From Methanomicrobiales archaeon (lineage in GTDB: Archaea; Halobacteriota; Methanomicrobia; Methanomicrobiales; JACTUA01), in the NCBI GenBank assembly GCA_030019205.1, contig JASEFH010000002.1:124001-188000 (forward strand): a DNA stretch of 64,000 nucleotides, written 5' to 3'. The notes under the pieces were generated by a model. The model did not search any database. It was not told the origin of the DNA and saw nothing but the letters and a program-made list of their open reading frames with translations. Positions within the stretch are counted from its first letter, which is position 1, and every line of letters begins with the position of its first letter. Shown piece after piece: positions 25,716 to 33,810 of this stretch. The translations under genes and the position numbers were made by a program.

Positions 25716-25776
25716 GTACAGGGAGGGGGCGCCGCCCCCTCCCCTGAGCCCCTCCCCCCCCTGGTGTGATAGGCCT
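25716..25776 (-). repeat. Dispersed intergenic repeat, copy 3
   Basis: Read on the minus strand: GGCCTATCACACCAGGGGGG, a G-rich spacer, then the inverted repeat GGGAGGGGGC / GCCCCCTCCC with a 3-nt loop (plus-strand arms 25721-25730 and 25734-25743). It aligns almost end to end with the copies at 25883 and 60301. Confidence 0.65.
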
Positions 25777-25882
25777 ATGCCTATATGAGGAGCGAGAATA
25801 GGTGTCCCCTGAGGTCTGGTTCGGCCTCGGGAACATTCTCGCAAGGGTGACGAAAAAATCTCTTTATCATTCCAGAGTAAGG

Positions 25883-25942
25883 CTTATCACACGCAGGGGT
25901 GGGGGCAGTTGGGGGAGGGGGGTGCACCCCCCTCCCCCAGCA
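25883..25942 (+). repeat. Dispersed intergenic repeat, copy 4, with a 30-bp perfect palindrome
   Basis: CTTATCACACGCAGGGGTGG is followed by a perfect palindrome at 25910-25939 whose left half is TGGGGGAGGGGGGTG. Together with copy 3 it forms an inverted pair about 105 bp apart. Confidence 0.65.
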
Positions 25943-26253
25943 AAGCCAGAACACCCTCTCCCTCGATAGACCATCTATGGGAGGATATCCTGCCCTCCCC
26001 ATGCGGGCCGCGAATCGATGAGCCAAATAGATCTGCCGCCATCGTGAACGCCAGACAGGGTCGGAGAGAGGATAAAAATAGAGATTGGATCTTTTCAGAA
26101 TCCCACGAATCTATCGCGGGGACCGGCCGGATTCGATCGCGTCCGGGGAGGAGTCCAGAGGAGCCCCGACCGCGGCCCGATAGGACCGTCTCTCTCCCTG
26201 GATCAGGCAGGGGATCTCAAGGGGGCGGCCCATGTGCAGTGCAGGGGGAATAG

Positions 26254-26279
26254 GCGTAGAAAATACGCTTCTTAAAAAA
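26254..26279 (-). terminator. Hairpin and oligo-T terminator of the secreted-protein gene
   Basis: On the minus strand a run of six T (complement of A6 at 26274-26279) follows the stop of the gene at 26300 by about 20 nt. A small hairpin (GCGTA-GAAAA-TACGC, 26254-26268) comes next. Confidence 0.45.
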
Positions 26280-26299
26280 TGGATAGGGTTCATGCACCA

Positions 26300-27532
26300 T
26301 CACTCCGCAAGACAGTGGCCCGGCCCGATTAACCCTTCGTTGTAGCTCTCCAGAGTGTCCTTCCAACTCCTTACACTGCCCTTGTCGCCGTTAGACAGCG
26401 TGCCCCAATCGTCTTTGTCATGGGATGCCAGGAACTCGTCCGCTGCTCCCACGGCGTCTACGATTGCCGTGCCATCGGCCCCGTTCGCGACGTTCAGCTT
26501 GGTGGCCAGCAGGTGGGCGTAGAGGTTGACGATGCCGTTCGAGTTGGTCCCGTGCTCCTCGCTGGAGAGGATGTACACGGCATCCGGTGTCGTGCCCACC
26601 TCGATACTCTTACCAGCCGATGCGGTTCCAAGCCAGAGAGGCAGCAACCCGGTTATCATGTCTTCCTGGGGTCCGAAACCACCACGGTTCTTCCAGTAAC
26701 CGACACCGTAGGTACATCCAGTGGTCGGGCAGACTCCGGTTGAGATAGTGACGGTGACGGAGTCAGAGCAGATCTCTCCGGAATCGCTCTCGGTCAGGGT
26801 GGCGGTGTTCATCAGATCGACAGTTTGCTCGCAGAGTGCATCGACATTCGCAATGGTAATCGAGTATTCACTGTAACCTGTGTCGGTGAAATGCAAGGAA
26901 TCCGGACCAGAGGTGCAGCTGAAACCGTCAGGGCAGGTGAGTGCGTCGGTTACATCGGCCTCGTCATCGATGTAGATGATCTCAAGAGTCGGGGAAGCAA
27001 ACTCGGATGAATTCATATGATCGTTATTCGGGGAGGCTACCGTAGCAATTACCTTGTTGCGATATTTTAAAGCGCCTGCTACAGGAGTGAATTCAATTTC
27101 AAACGAATAGGTGCCCATTTCTTTGGGGCCTAACTGGGCCGGTCTGATCGTCTGGGATGCTCCCGATAAATCCCGCCAGGAACCTGTACTAAGCCTGTAC
27201 TGCACCTGATCGACAATGGTCAGGTCGGCTGTGGTGTGTCTTTCATGAGTATTGGTCACGTTAATCTGCCCGCGGACGCCATACCGTGTAACATTCGACA
27301 CTTCCGTTCGCGTTGCATCGATAGTGTAATTGACAGAACCTGACTCTCCGACTCCCAGCGTAAGGGTGTCGAGATCGGAGGATTTCTCTACAGTCCAGTC
27401 ATACGTGATCGTCCTTTCCCAGAAGCCAGCGGCTGTACTCGTAACATCAAGAGGGGTTGGATTGGCAGCCGACACTGAAGCAGCCAGGATGCAGAGGCCT
27501 ATCATCAGGCCCGCGATGAGGTAGCGTTTCAT
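26300..27532 (-). CDS. Secreted surface protein with GYWKN-type C-terminal domain
   Basis: This 410-residue protein has a signal peptide (MKRYLIAGLMIGLCILAASV with an ASA-type cleavage site near residue 22). The middle is beta-sandwich-like and Asn/Thr-rich, with several N-glycosylation sequons. From about residue 270 it has the pattern CTYGVGYWKNRGGFGP, followed by NLYAHLLATKLNVANGAD, a module shared by secreted proteins of many bacteria and archaea, often with choice-of-anchor or DUF11 repeats. No C-terminal anchor is visible. ATG 27532 has GGAGATGAT upstream. The transcript probably starts in the AT-rich island and carries a leader of about 160 nt. Confidence 0.8.
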   Translation of the reverse strand: MKRYLIAGLMIGLCILAASVSAANPTPLDVTSTAAGFWERTITYDWTVEKSSDLDTLTLGVGESGSVNYTIDATRTEVSNVTRYGVRGQINVTNTHERHTTADLTIVDQVQYRLSTGSWRDLSGASQTIRPAQLGPKEMGTYSFEIEFTPVAGALKYRNKVIATVASPNNDHMNSSEFASPTLEIIYIDDEADVTDALTCPDGFSCTSGPDSLHFTDTGYSEYSITIANVDALCEQTVDLMNTATLTESDSGEICSDSVTVTISTGVCPTTGCTYGVGYWKNRGGFGPQEDMITGLLPLWLGTASAGKSIEVGTTPDAVYILSSEEHGTNSNGIVNLYAHLLATKLNVANGADGTAIVDAVGAADEFLASHDKDDWGTLSNGDKGSVRSWKDTLESYNEGLIGPGHCLAE

Positions 27533-27547
27533 TTCGCATCATCTCCC

Positions 27548-27570
27548 GGGGAGGGCTTGAGCCCCTCCCC
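27548..27570 (-). promoter_or_regulatory. Hairpin in the 5' leader of the secreted-protein gene
   Basis: GGGGAGGGC and GCCCCTCCCC form a near-perfect inverted repeat around a short TTGA-containing loop, immediately upstream of the GGAGATGAT ribosome-binding site. It could limit ribosome access, or be a reduced copy of the dispersed G/C palindrome. Confidence 0.4.
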
Positions 27571-27715
27571 GCATTGCCGATCGTCCCCGGAGGCGAGATC
27601 GTGCAGGAGGGATCCAGTCTGCACGGTGTAGAGCAGCTGCACCTGTCTGGGGGTCGGCAGGTGCATGGTGCGAGGGGCGCTGTCACCTCCGGGACTGCGA
27701 CAACACTGCGTCTGA

Positions 27716-27864
27716 TATTTAATTATATAAATCTACCTGAAAACCAATATTATGTCACCATATTAGCAACAGAAGTTAAATTATAATTTGATATTTAGTA
27801 ATATTTAAATATATCATTATTAAATGATACAATAATAAAAAATAATATAAATATATTTCTAATT
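27716..27864. promoter_or_regulatory. AT-rich island upstream of the secreted-protein gene
   Basis: About 150 bp are almost only A and T in a high-GC window. They contain multiple TATA-like words on both strands and short palindromes such as ATCATTATTAAATGAT. The minus-strand TATA candidate nearest the gene is TTATATAATTAAAT near 27717-27731. It is probably a strong promoter with upstream elements; an origin or foreign insertion is possible. Confidence 0.45.
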
Positions 27865-28418
27865 GATTTTTTCCAATCCTTTGAAAATGCCGGATGAAAT
27901 ACCCCCGATGGTGCCGTCGGGGAACCGCCGCCGGGGATCGACTGGCATGAAACTCCCTGACGCTTCGGTCGCTCTCCGGAGGCTTCACACTCCCGGGAGG
28001 GTCCGATCCATAACCATCGCGACGGTTCTGCAGGGGTATGTGAAAACTGCATTAAACGTCTATTTCTTCATTCTATGGCTGAATTGCCCGGCGCGCTCCT
28101 ATCCGACGCTTGTACAGCCTTGTTGTATCGAGGTCCGGCCCCTGGCAGACATCAGTCCCGCATCCGCCTGCCGGAAACCATCTGCACCGGATGCCTGCCC
28201 GATCGTGCAGCCCCTGGCCCCCCTTACGGGGGGAGAATCGAAACGGCAGCTCATCCGCGAGCAGGTTCACCAATTCCACGCGGAGGTGCAACGGCAGCAT
28301 CCAGCAGCCTCTCCCCTGGACATCAGGGCCGCATCGGACGTTCGGGGCGTCCATTCGGCCGGAGAGGACGGCGGCGCCAGGGATCCCTTAATATCTGGGG
28401 CGCATCCTTCTCTTCACC
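27865..28418. other. Intergenic region, no supported gene
   Basis: About 550 bases without a recognisable gene; open frames are low-complexity. A TATA-like CCTTAATATC at 28385-28394 lies about 25 nt before the next start codon. Confidence 0.45.
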
Positions 28419-28751
28419 ATGGAGTATCTCTATACCGCCCTCCGATTCATCGTCGGGGGTCTGATCGTCGTCGGGGTTCCGTATCTCGCGGAGTACATCG
28501 ATCCCCGGTTCGGGGGCCTCCTCACCGTCGCACCGATCGCCACCATTCTCGCGTTCATCTTCACACGCCTCGAGACAACCCACGAGATCACGCAGAGCCT
28601 GGTGGAGTCCTCGCTCTTCTTCGCGATCCCCTTCGTCCTCTTCCTGGCCTCGCTCTACCTCCTCCTGCAGCGGCTCTCGTTCGCCCCCGCCCTGATCGCT
28701 GCGCTCCTGATCTGGCTGGGCGGGATCCTGATCGTGTTCCGGCTCCTGTGA
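28419..28751 (+). CDS. DUF3147 (GlpM-like) small membrane protein
   Basis: The 110-residue protein has four predicted transmembrane helices. LRFIVGGLIVVGVPYLAEY, PRFGGLLTVAPIATILAFI and ESSLFFAIPFVLFLASLYLL match the DUF3147/GlpM pattern (G-G in helix 1, GG-x-L in loop 1). Function is unknown. The start ATG is leaderless by TATA position. Confidence 0.7.
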   Translation: MEYLYTALRFIVGGLIVVGVPYLAEYIDPRFGGLLTVAPIATILAFIFTRLETTHEITQSLVESSLFFAIPFVLFLASLYLLLQRLSFAPALIAALLIWLGGILIVFRLL

Positions 28752-28930
28752 TGCCGCATCCCCTCACGCCGCTCGGCGGATCCCCCTGCCGTTCATCGAG
28801 AGGGCGACGGTGCCGCCCTCCCGGGTCCCGAAACCGGACCCGGGGCATCCGCGGCGATCCGAGGGGTTCCTGCCCCGTTCGGGCGAAAGGCCGCGCCTGA
28901 ATCCCTGCTATCGACCGGGACCGTTCTGGA

Positions 28931-28942
28931 AAGTATTTATCC
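28931..28942 (+). promoter_or_regulatory. TATA box of the first TPR gene
   Basis: AAGTATTTATCC lies about 30-40 nt before ATG 28972. The same word AAAGTATTTATC precedes the paralogous TPR gene at 45193. Confidence 0.5.
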
Positions 28943-28971
28943 TGGCATTCCCTTCTTCAAAAAGGTAGCAC

Positions 28972-29493
28972 ATGGGACTGCTGGCACAGATCACCGGGAC
29001 CGTGCGGAAGCACCCGATCCGCTCCCGCCCCCCGCAGAAGAAGATCGAGACGGTGAGCACGGGCACGACGCTCGAGAACCTGAACGGGGAGGCGACCGCC
29101 CACGCCCGGGCCGGAAGGTACGGCGAGGCGATCCGCTGCTACGACCGCATCCTGGCGATCGATCCCAATCAGGTCCGGGCCTGGATCAACAAGGGCAACT
29201 GCCTCTGCAACCTCCGGAGGTACGACGAAGCCCTCGGATGCTACGATCTGGCGATCGCCCTGCAGCCCAGGGATCCCCTGTTCCGGACCAATAGGGGAAT
29301 TGCCCTGGAGCGGATGGGCCGAGCCCGCGAGGCAATCCGCTGCTTTACCGAGGCGATCGAGCTGGACCCGGGGTGCATCGAGGCCTGGAAGGCTCGTGGG
29401 CGGACCTGCCAGCGGATGGGCATGGTTGCCGAGGCCCGGGTATGCGAGAGGCAGGTGCAGGCTCTGGAGCAGCAGGCGGCAATCGAGACCTGA
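28972..29493 (+). CDS. TPR-repeat protein 1
   Basis: The 173-residue protein has a basic N-terminus (MGLLAQITGTVRKHPIRS) and then about three and a half tetratricopeptide repeats from residue 35. Each carries the W/L-G-Y-A/P pattern, as in AWINKGNCLCNLRRYDEALG and CYDLAIALQPRDPLF. TPRs mediate protein-protein contacts; the partner is unknown. AAAGGTAGCAC before the ATG contains a GGT-type ribosome-binding site. It is a paralogue of the gene at 45193-45720, sharing the MGLL start, repeat number and promoter word. Confidence 0.88.
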   Translation: MGLLAQITGTVRKHPIRSRPPQKKIETVSTGTTLENLNGEATAHARAGRYGEAIRCYDRILAIDPNQVRAWINKGNCLCNLRRYDEALGCYDLAIALQPRDPLFRTNRGIALERMGRAREAIRCFTEAIELDPGCIEAWKARGRTCQRMGMVAEARVCERQVQALEQQAAIET

Positions 29494-29587
29494 TCCGCCA
29501 TCGAAGGGCCACCTTCTTCAGGAGCATGCCACTCTCCCGGGAGCCGTCACGCCGCGATTCAGGAGAGCCGTTCCAGCCCTCTTCTCT

Positions 29588-31018
29588 TCAGCCGTAAATC
29601 CCGCCGATAGCGGAATGTGGAGCATATAGCGGAGCTCCCCGACCGTGGAGAAGTTCCGCATCTCCCGCAGCACCTGGACGATCGGTGCACGACGATGGAC
29701 CGGTCCCTCTCCCCGCTCTCGCGCACGCAGGCGAGACGGTGCAGGGAGAAGAGCCCGATGGCAAAGGCGAGGACGAAGAAGTCCCAGTCCTGGAGCGAGA
29801 GCGTGGGAACCGCATAGACCGCAGACGGATCCTTCCAGGCGAGCTCGCGGGCCGCGAAGAAGTCCACGCAGAGTCCGACGAGCGCCGGCGCGACCCCGGC
29901 GACAAAGGAGTTGACCACGCCGATCACGGCCAGCTGCGCCTTCGCCGTCTCGCGGGGTGCGAGTTTCATCCCGATGTAGCCGCCGGCGAGGGTTACACCG
30001 GCGGTGGAGAGCCCCATCACCCCGTGAATGAGGATGAGGAGAAGGGCGGTATACGAGTTCGGTCCCGGCACGGTGGCGAAGGTCCACCCCGGGATCGCCA
30101 GCATGAAGAGCGGGCCGGCCAGGGAGAGGGCGGGTCTTGTTGCTGTAGCGGTCGATCATCCTCCCCCTTCTGGGGTAGGAGAGGACGCTCGCCACCTGCG
30201 AGAGGACAGAGAGCCCTATCACCTCGGTGATGGAGAGCCCGATGTTCTGGAAGAGGTAGACGGTGAATAAGGGGGCCGCGAGGTTCGCCGCGAAGCTCCC
30301 GAGGGCAAGAAAGACGATCAGGTTGCGGAAGGTCTCGCCCTTGAGGGACCGGCGGAAAATATCGCAGAGAGAACTCTGTTCGTTCCCCCTGCAGCGCGGG
30401 CTCCGGGATCCGGCCGAGCATGCAGATCCCAATGTATCCGCAGAGCACGCCTCCGACGAAGATGATGGAGTAGCCGACAGGAACACCCTCGGGATGCCCG
30501 AGCTTCCACCAGTCCAGAAAGGCGCTCGCAGCCGGGGAGAGCACGATCCCGACCGGGAGGGCGAGGGTCCACCTGCGGGAGAAGAACGAACCCAGGGTCT
30601 CCCGGGGGACGAGGTCCCGCGTCCGGGAGCTCCACCTGCAGCCTCCGATAGGGGATATGGCCGCATAGAGGCCGGTCATGAGGACGAAGAGAGGAAGGGC
30701 GAGCTTCGCGTCGAAGAAGGGGGGGCAGGGCCGCGATGCCGAGCCATGGCGTTCGTGCAGCCGTTGATGTCAAAAGGCGGATCAGGCGGCGGTTCCGCAC
30801 GCGGTTGATCGCGCAGACAGCGGGAATCTGGATGAGCGCCGCCAGGATCCCGATCATCGGGTTTGAGGCCCCGAGCGGGAGGGCGAAGGCAGCCATGAAG
30901 ACGCCTCCCGTGAGGGAGACCACGGCGTGTGTGGCGATGTCGTCGTAGAGGACATGGCGGAGGGCGGCGGCCACTTCCTGGGAGAGAGGGAGGTCTTGGG
31001 TTCGATGCGGGGGAGCAT
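29588..31018 (-). pseudogene. MFS transporter, broken by several frameshifts
   Basis: Pieces of one major-facilitator protein lie in order but in alternating frames: a start MLPRIEPKTSL near 31018; LRHVLYDDIATHAVVSLTGG; LVPRETLGSFFSRRW; FLALGSFAANLAAPLFTVYL; MIDRYSNKTRPL; YIGMKLAPRETAKAQLAVIG; and an ending LRYMLHIPLSAIGGIYG. At least four or five indels are needed (about 30990, 30730, 30390, 30130 and 29690). Either the gene is dead or the assembly contains several errors; one shift coincides with a G7 run at 30719-30725. Related intact proteins are single 12-helix MFS permeases of unknown substrate. Confidence 0.8.
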
Positions 31019-31238
31019 GGTGTGAACTATCCGTGGGGTGCCGTATGATGTACGGTCTCCACCTTGAGCTCCGCCAGGGGTATCGGGAAACCGTGCGCAA
31101 CGGGTCGCCCCGGGGGATGCTGCACGGGTTCCCGGCATCATGGCCAAAAAGAGTTCCAGCGCCTCTTCAGCGTGCGCTACCAGCTCGGTGTTACGGGGAT
31201 GCGCATCGTCCGCCGCAACCCGGTGCTGTCTTCGGGGA

Positions 31239-31559
31239 TCACTTCTGCGAAATGTTCCCCGGACCGGGGATCACCAGGCAGGTGCCATTCACGCAGCCGC
31301 AGTGGCCGACCCCGCAGTCGATCGGCCCCTCGCAGCTGAGCGTGCAGACGACACCGCTGCAGTTCGGGGCTTCCGCAGCGACGGTGCAGGAGGTCGGGTG
31401 GCAGCACTGGGCCGGAACGCAGTCGGCATCCTGCGTGCAGACCGTCTGGTTGCCGGCGGGCGTGGTCGGGGTGGCGTTCGCGGGAGGCGCCGTGGTGCAC
31501 CCCGTGCAGAGGAGCAGGAGCGCGAGCCCCAGCAAGATGAAGATCGCATGCCGTTTCAT
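31239..31559 (-). CDS. Cysteine-rich lipoprotein
   Basis: The 106-residue protein has a lipoprotein signal (FILLGLALLLLCTGC, Cys about 21), a Thr/Pro linker, and a domain with about ten cysteines (CTQDADCVPAQCCHPTSC through CGVGHCGCVNGTCL). The pattern suggests a compact disulfide-bonded external domain, as in eight-cysteine-type archaeal lipoproteins. Function is unknown. It lies 71 nt downstream of the diadenylate-cyclase-like gene on the same strand and could be cotranscribed. Confidence 0.75.
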   Translation of the reverse strand: MKRHAIFILLGLALLLLCTGCTTAPPANATPTTPAGNQTVCTQDADCVPAQCCHPTSCTVAAEAPNCSGVVCTLSCEGPIDCGVGHCGCVNGTCLVIPGPGNISQK

Positions 31560-31629
31560 GGGAGGTTACTGGAGAATGGCAGGGATATCAGGGTTTCGGT
31601 GGAGCGGCGGGGTGCAATACACTTTTTTT

Positions 31630-32967
31630 TCAGCTGTGCGGCTGAGGGGGGTTCTGCGAGAACGGGCTGACCGTCCTCAGGAGCTTCCCGTCACGCAGGA
31701 TCGAGATCTTCCCGCCGCTCTGGGAGACCACGATCCCGATGGAACGGGTCATCCGCGTGATGGCGGCGATGGAGGAGTGGCGGGTGCCGAAGCCCGACGG
31801 CAGGCGGACGAGACTCGTGTCGACCGTGATGTATCGCGCCGCTGCTGCGATGGTGCCGTCTCCCTGGACGACGAAAGCGCCGTCGAGCTGCGCCAGCTCC
31901 TTGATCGCCTCCCGCATCTCGGGGCGGGTGATCCTGCGATCCTCGGGAGGATGCCCCTCGAAGGGGTTCAGGATCAGCTGGCGCGAGTGCGCCAGCACCG
32001 CATCGGCATCCCCTACGACAAACGCGGTACCGACCTTCCGCCCCTCCCGCCCCTCCAGGGCGAGTTCGAGGGCGATCCGGAATACGGCATCCAGGGTTCC
32101 CGCCTGGATGTCCGAGCCCTCCGGGATCAGATGCTGCCACCAGGAGTCCCAGGATCTGTTCAGGATAGGAGGCGGGGCAGGAAGGGTCGGGGACGGTCCC
32201 CCCGCTCCTCCTGCACCCTTCCGCCTCTGCACCAGGCTGCCTCCCGCCAGCAGGGCGATCCCGACGAGTACCAGGATGGCGAGTGGAAGGACGGGGAACG
32301 CCCCCCCTCCCGGGGGAACGGGAGTTGCGGTCTCCGTCGGGACGGGGGTCGTCGGCTGCGGGAGCGGGGTAGGTTCAGGAGGGGGGGTCGTGGGGAGCGA
32401 TGCCGGGGGCGGCTCCGTTGTGGCTGTGGGGGAAGGCGAGGGCAGGGGCAGCGTGGTGGGCTCCGGGGCGGTCGTCGGCGGAGGGGCGGGAGGGCGGATC
32501 ACGCGGATGGCCCTGCTGTAGGCGCTTCCCGGCAGGGGAAGGCCCTGTTCGTCCATCTCCTGGACCTGGATGGCGGTGAGCGAGGGGGACGCATTCGGCG
32601 GGACGCTCCCCTCCAGCCCGATCTCCACCTGGACCGGGGTATCGTTCGGGTAGGAGAGGGAGAAGCCGTACAGCACTGCCTCGCCTCCTCGAAGTTCGAG
32701 ATTCTGGCGGGAGACGCCGTCCACAACGATGGTGAAGTTCCATGCGGCCTTGAGCAGATCGGTGGAGAAGTTCAGGGTATGGTTGGCGGGAAAGCCCTGA
32801 GTGCCCGGGGATGCCAGCTGCAGCGTTCCCGATACCTGGATTGGATCCTTCGGCTGAACGCCCTCTGCAGGGGATACATCCATGGAGAGTACGGAGAACG
32901 CAGAACCCGGAGCGAGCATCCCTGCCAGGAGAACGAGAACCAGAACGAGCCGGGCACTGCTGACCAT
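31630..32967 (-). CDS. Membrane-anchored diadenylate cyclase-like protein with external domain
   Basis: This 445-residue protein has four parts: a signal peptide (residues 1-23); an external domain of about 130 residues (VLSMDVSPAEGVQPKDPIQV); a Pro/Thr/Ser-rich linker (about 165-235); and one transmembrane helix (FPVLPLAILVLVGIALLAGG, about 238-257). The cytoplasmic DisA_N/DAC-like domain (about 290-435) shows DGAFVVQGDG with DGA at 362-364, GFGTRHSSIAAITRMT in place of GTRHR, and IGIVVSQSGGKISILRDGKL. DAC domains make cyclic di-AMP, which archaea use for osmotic and potassium control. The third RHR residue is Ser here. I infer a receptor-type cyclase. Confidence 0.8.
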   Translation of the reverse strand: MVSSARLVLVLVLLAGMLAPGSAFSVLSMDVSPAEGVQPKDPIQVSGTLQLASPGTQGFPANHTLNFSTDLLKAAWNFTIVVDGVSRQNLELRGGEAVLYGFSLSYPNDTPVQVEIGLEGSVPPNASPSLTAIQVQEMDEQGLPLPGSAYSRAIRVIRPPAPPPTTAPEPTTLPLPSPSPTATTEPPPASLPTTPPPEPTPLPQPTTPVPTETATPVPPGGGAFPVLPLAILVLVGIALLAGGSLVQRRKGAGGAGGPSPTLPAPPPILNRSWDSWWQHLIPEGSDIQAGTLDAVFRIALELALEGREGRKVGTAFVVGDADAVLAHSRQLILNPFEGHPPEDRRITRPEMREAIKELAQLDGAFVVQGDGTIAAAARYITVDTSLVRLPSGFGTRHSSIAAITRMTRSIGIVVSQSGGKISILRDGKLLRTVSPFSQNPPQPHS

Positions 32968-33056
32968 AGGGACACCAAGAGTTTTTTCTCAGGGCAACAT
33001 GGAGTGCCCCCAATTAAATTGTAGTGTTTTTATCTATTGTATTGTATATTAAATTT

Positions 33057-33257
33057 TCATTCGACCGCGGATGCGGCGGGGAGCCTGAGCCGCACCATCA
33101 GTTCCGCTCGATGCTCCCGGACTTCTTCCGGTTCTCCAACTGCAAAGATGACGTCTTCCAATCCTTCGAAGGATCCGTTCCGCCATATGCGGGTGAAGGT
33201 GATACCATGCCGAGGCCGTCTCCTCTCGTCTTCACCCTCGAAGGTGCAGCTCTGTAG
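33057..33257 (-). other. Possible short coding remnant after LEA14
   Basis: Immediately after the LEA14 stop a different minus-strand frame reads FEGLEDVIFAVGEPEEVREH and RAELMVRLRLPAASAVE before its stop. The amino-acid pattern looks protein-like, but no good start codon or ribosome-binding site is visible (TTG 33161 would give 34 residues). It may be a small protein, a lost C-terminal domain, or chance. Confidence 0.25.
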
Positions 33258-33693
33258 TCTGGTTGAACGGCACCTCGAAAGCGGTGACGCCGAGATCCAG
33301 GGTGGCCGAACCCTCCACTGCAATCGTGACCGTACCGGCCCGTAGAGCCAGCAGCAGGGCCTGGATCAGGCTCCGGTTATCCAGGGTGACCGGAACGGCG
33401 ACGGCCGTTGAACCCCGGGGCGGGATCTCGAAACCTCCCCGCTCCCCATGTCCCAGAAAGACCCGCCTGCCGTCCTCGATAAGATAAAGGTCGAACGATA
33501 CCCGATCCAGGGTGGCCCCGAGGGGGTTGGGATTGCTGATGTTCAGGTGCAGGAGGAGCCCCGGGCTGCCCGGCGTGATATCCACGATCTCGAGGCCCTC
33601 CACAGTCACGGCAGGCTCCTCGTAGAAAGAAGTAAGGCAGCCGGCAACGCAGAACAGACCGACGGTAAGGAGGGGGGCGGCTATCTTTCTCAT
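33232..33693 (-). CDS. LEA14-like desiccation-related lipoprotein
   Basis: The 153-residue protein has a lipoprotein signal (MRKIAAPLLTVGLFCVAGC) and one LEA14/WHy domain: VEGLEIVDITPGSPGLLLHL, the hallmark NISNPNPLGATLDRVSFDLY, then FEIPPRGSTAVAVPVTLDN. The domain is a fibronectin-III-like beta-sandwich found in stress proteins of plants, bacteria and archaea. ATG 33693 places the signal correctly; upstream in-frame ATGs at 33711 and 33738 would add charged residues before it. Confidence 0.82.
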   Translation of the reverse strand: MRKIAAPLLTVGLFCVAGCLTSFYEEPAVTVEGLEIVDITPGSPGLLLHLNISNPNPLGATLDRVSFDLYLIEDGRRVFLGHGERGGFEIPPRGSTAVAVPVTLDNRSLIQALLLALRAGTVTIAVEGSATLDLGVTAFEVPFNQTTELHLRG

Positions 33694-33810
33694 CGCAGGT
33701 TTCACCGCCATCCCGGCACCGATACGTCCTTTTCGCACTGCCGCATTGAGGAATAAGGGAAGATCCGAAACGCCCCTCGGGGTCCGCAGGCCCCGTCCAC
33801 CGCTGCACCA

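Larger units (their letters stand above)
25416..26299. other. Intergenic region with two repeat copies
   Basis: No supported gene in about 880 bases. It contains two head-to-head copies of the dispersed repeat (25716-25776 and 25883-25942) and, next to the secreted-protein gene, a terminator. A TATA-like GGATAAAAATAG is at about 26068-26079. Confidence 0.55.

Noticed and set aside
25500-25945. Candidate CRISPR array because of repeated G/C-rich motifs
   Set aside because: The copies are in opposite orientation, of unequal length and without regular spacers; no cas genes are nearby.
31033-33024. A 663-codon plus-strand open frame across the lipoprotein and cyclase genes
   Set aside because: It runs antisense to two genes with clear signal peptides and domains, and is itself Gly/Arg-rich without motifs.
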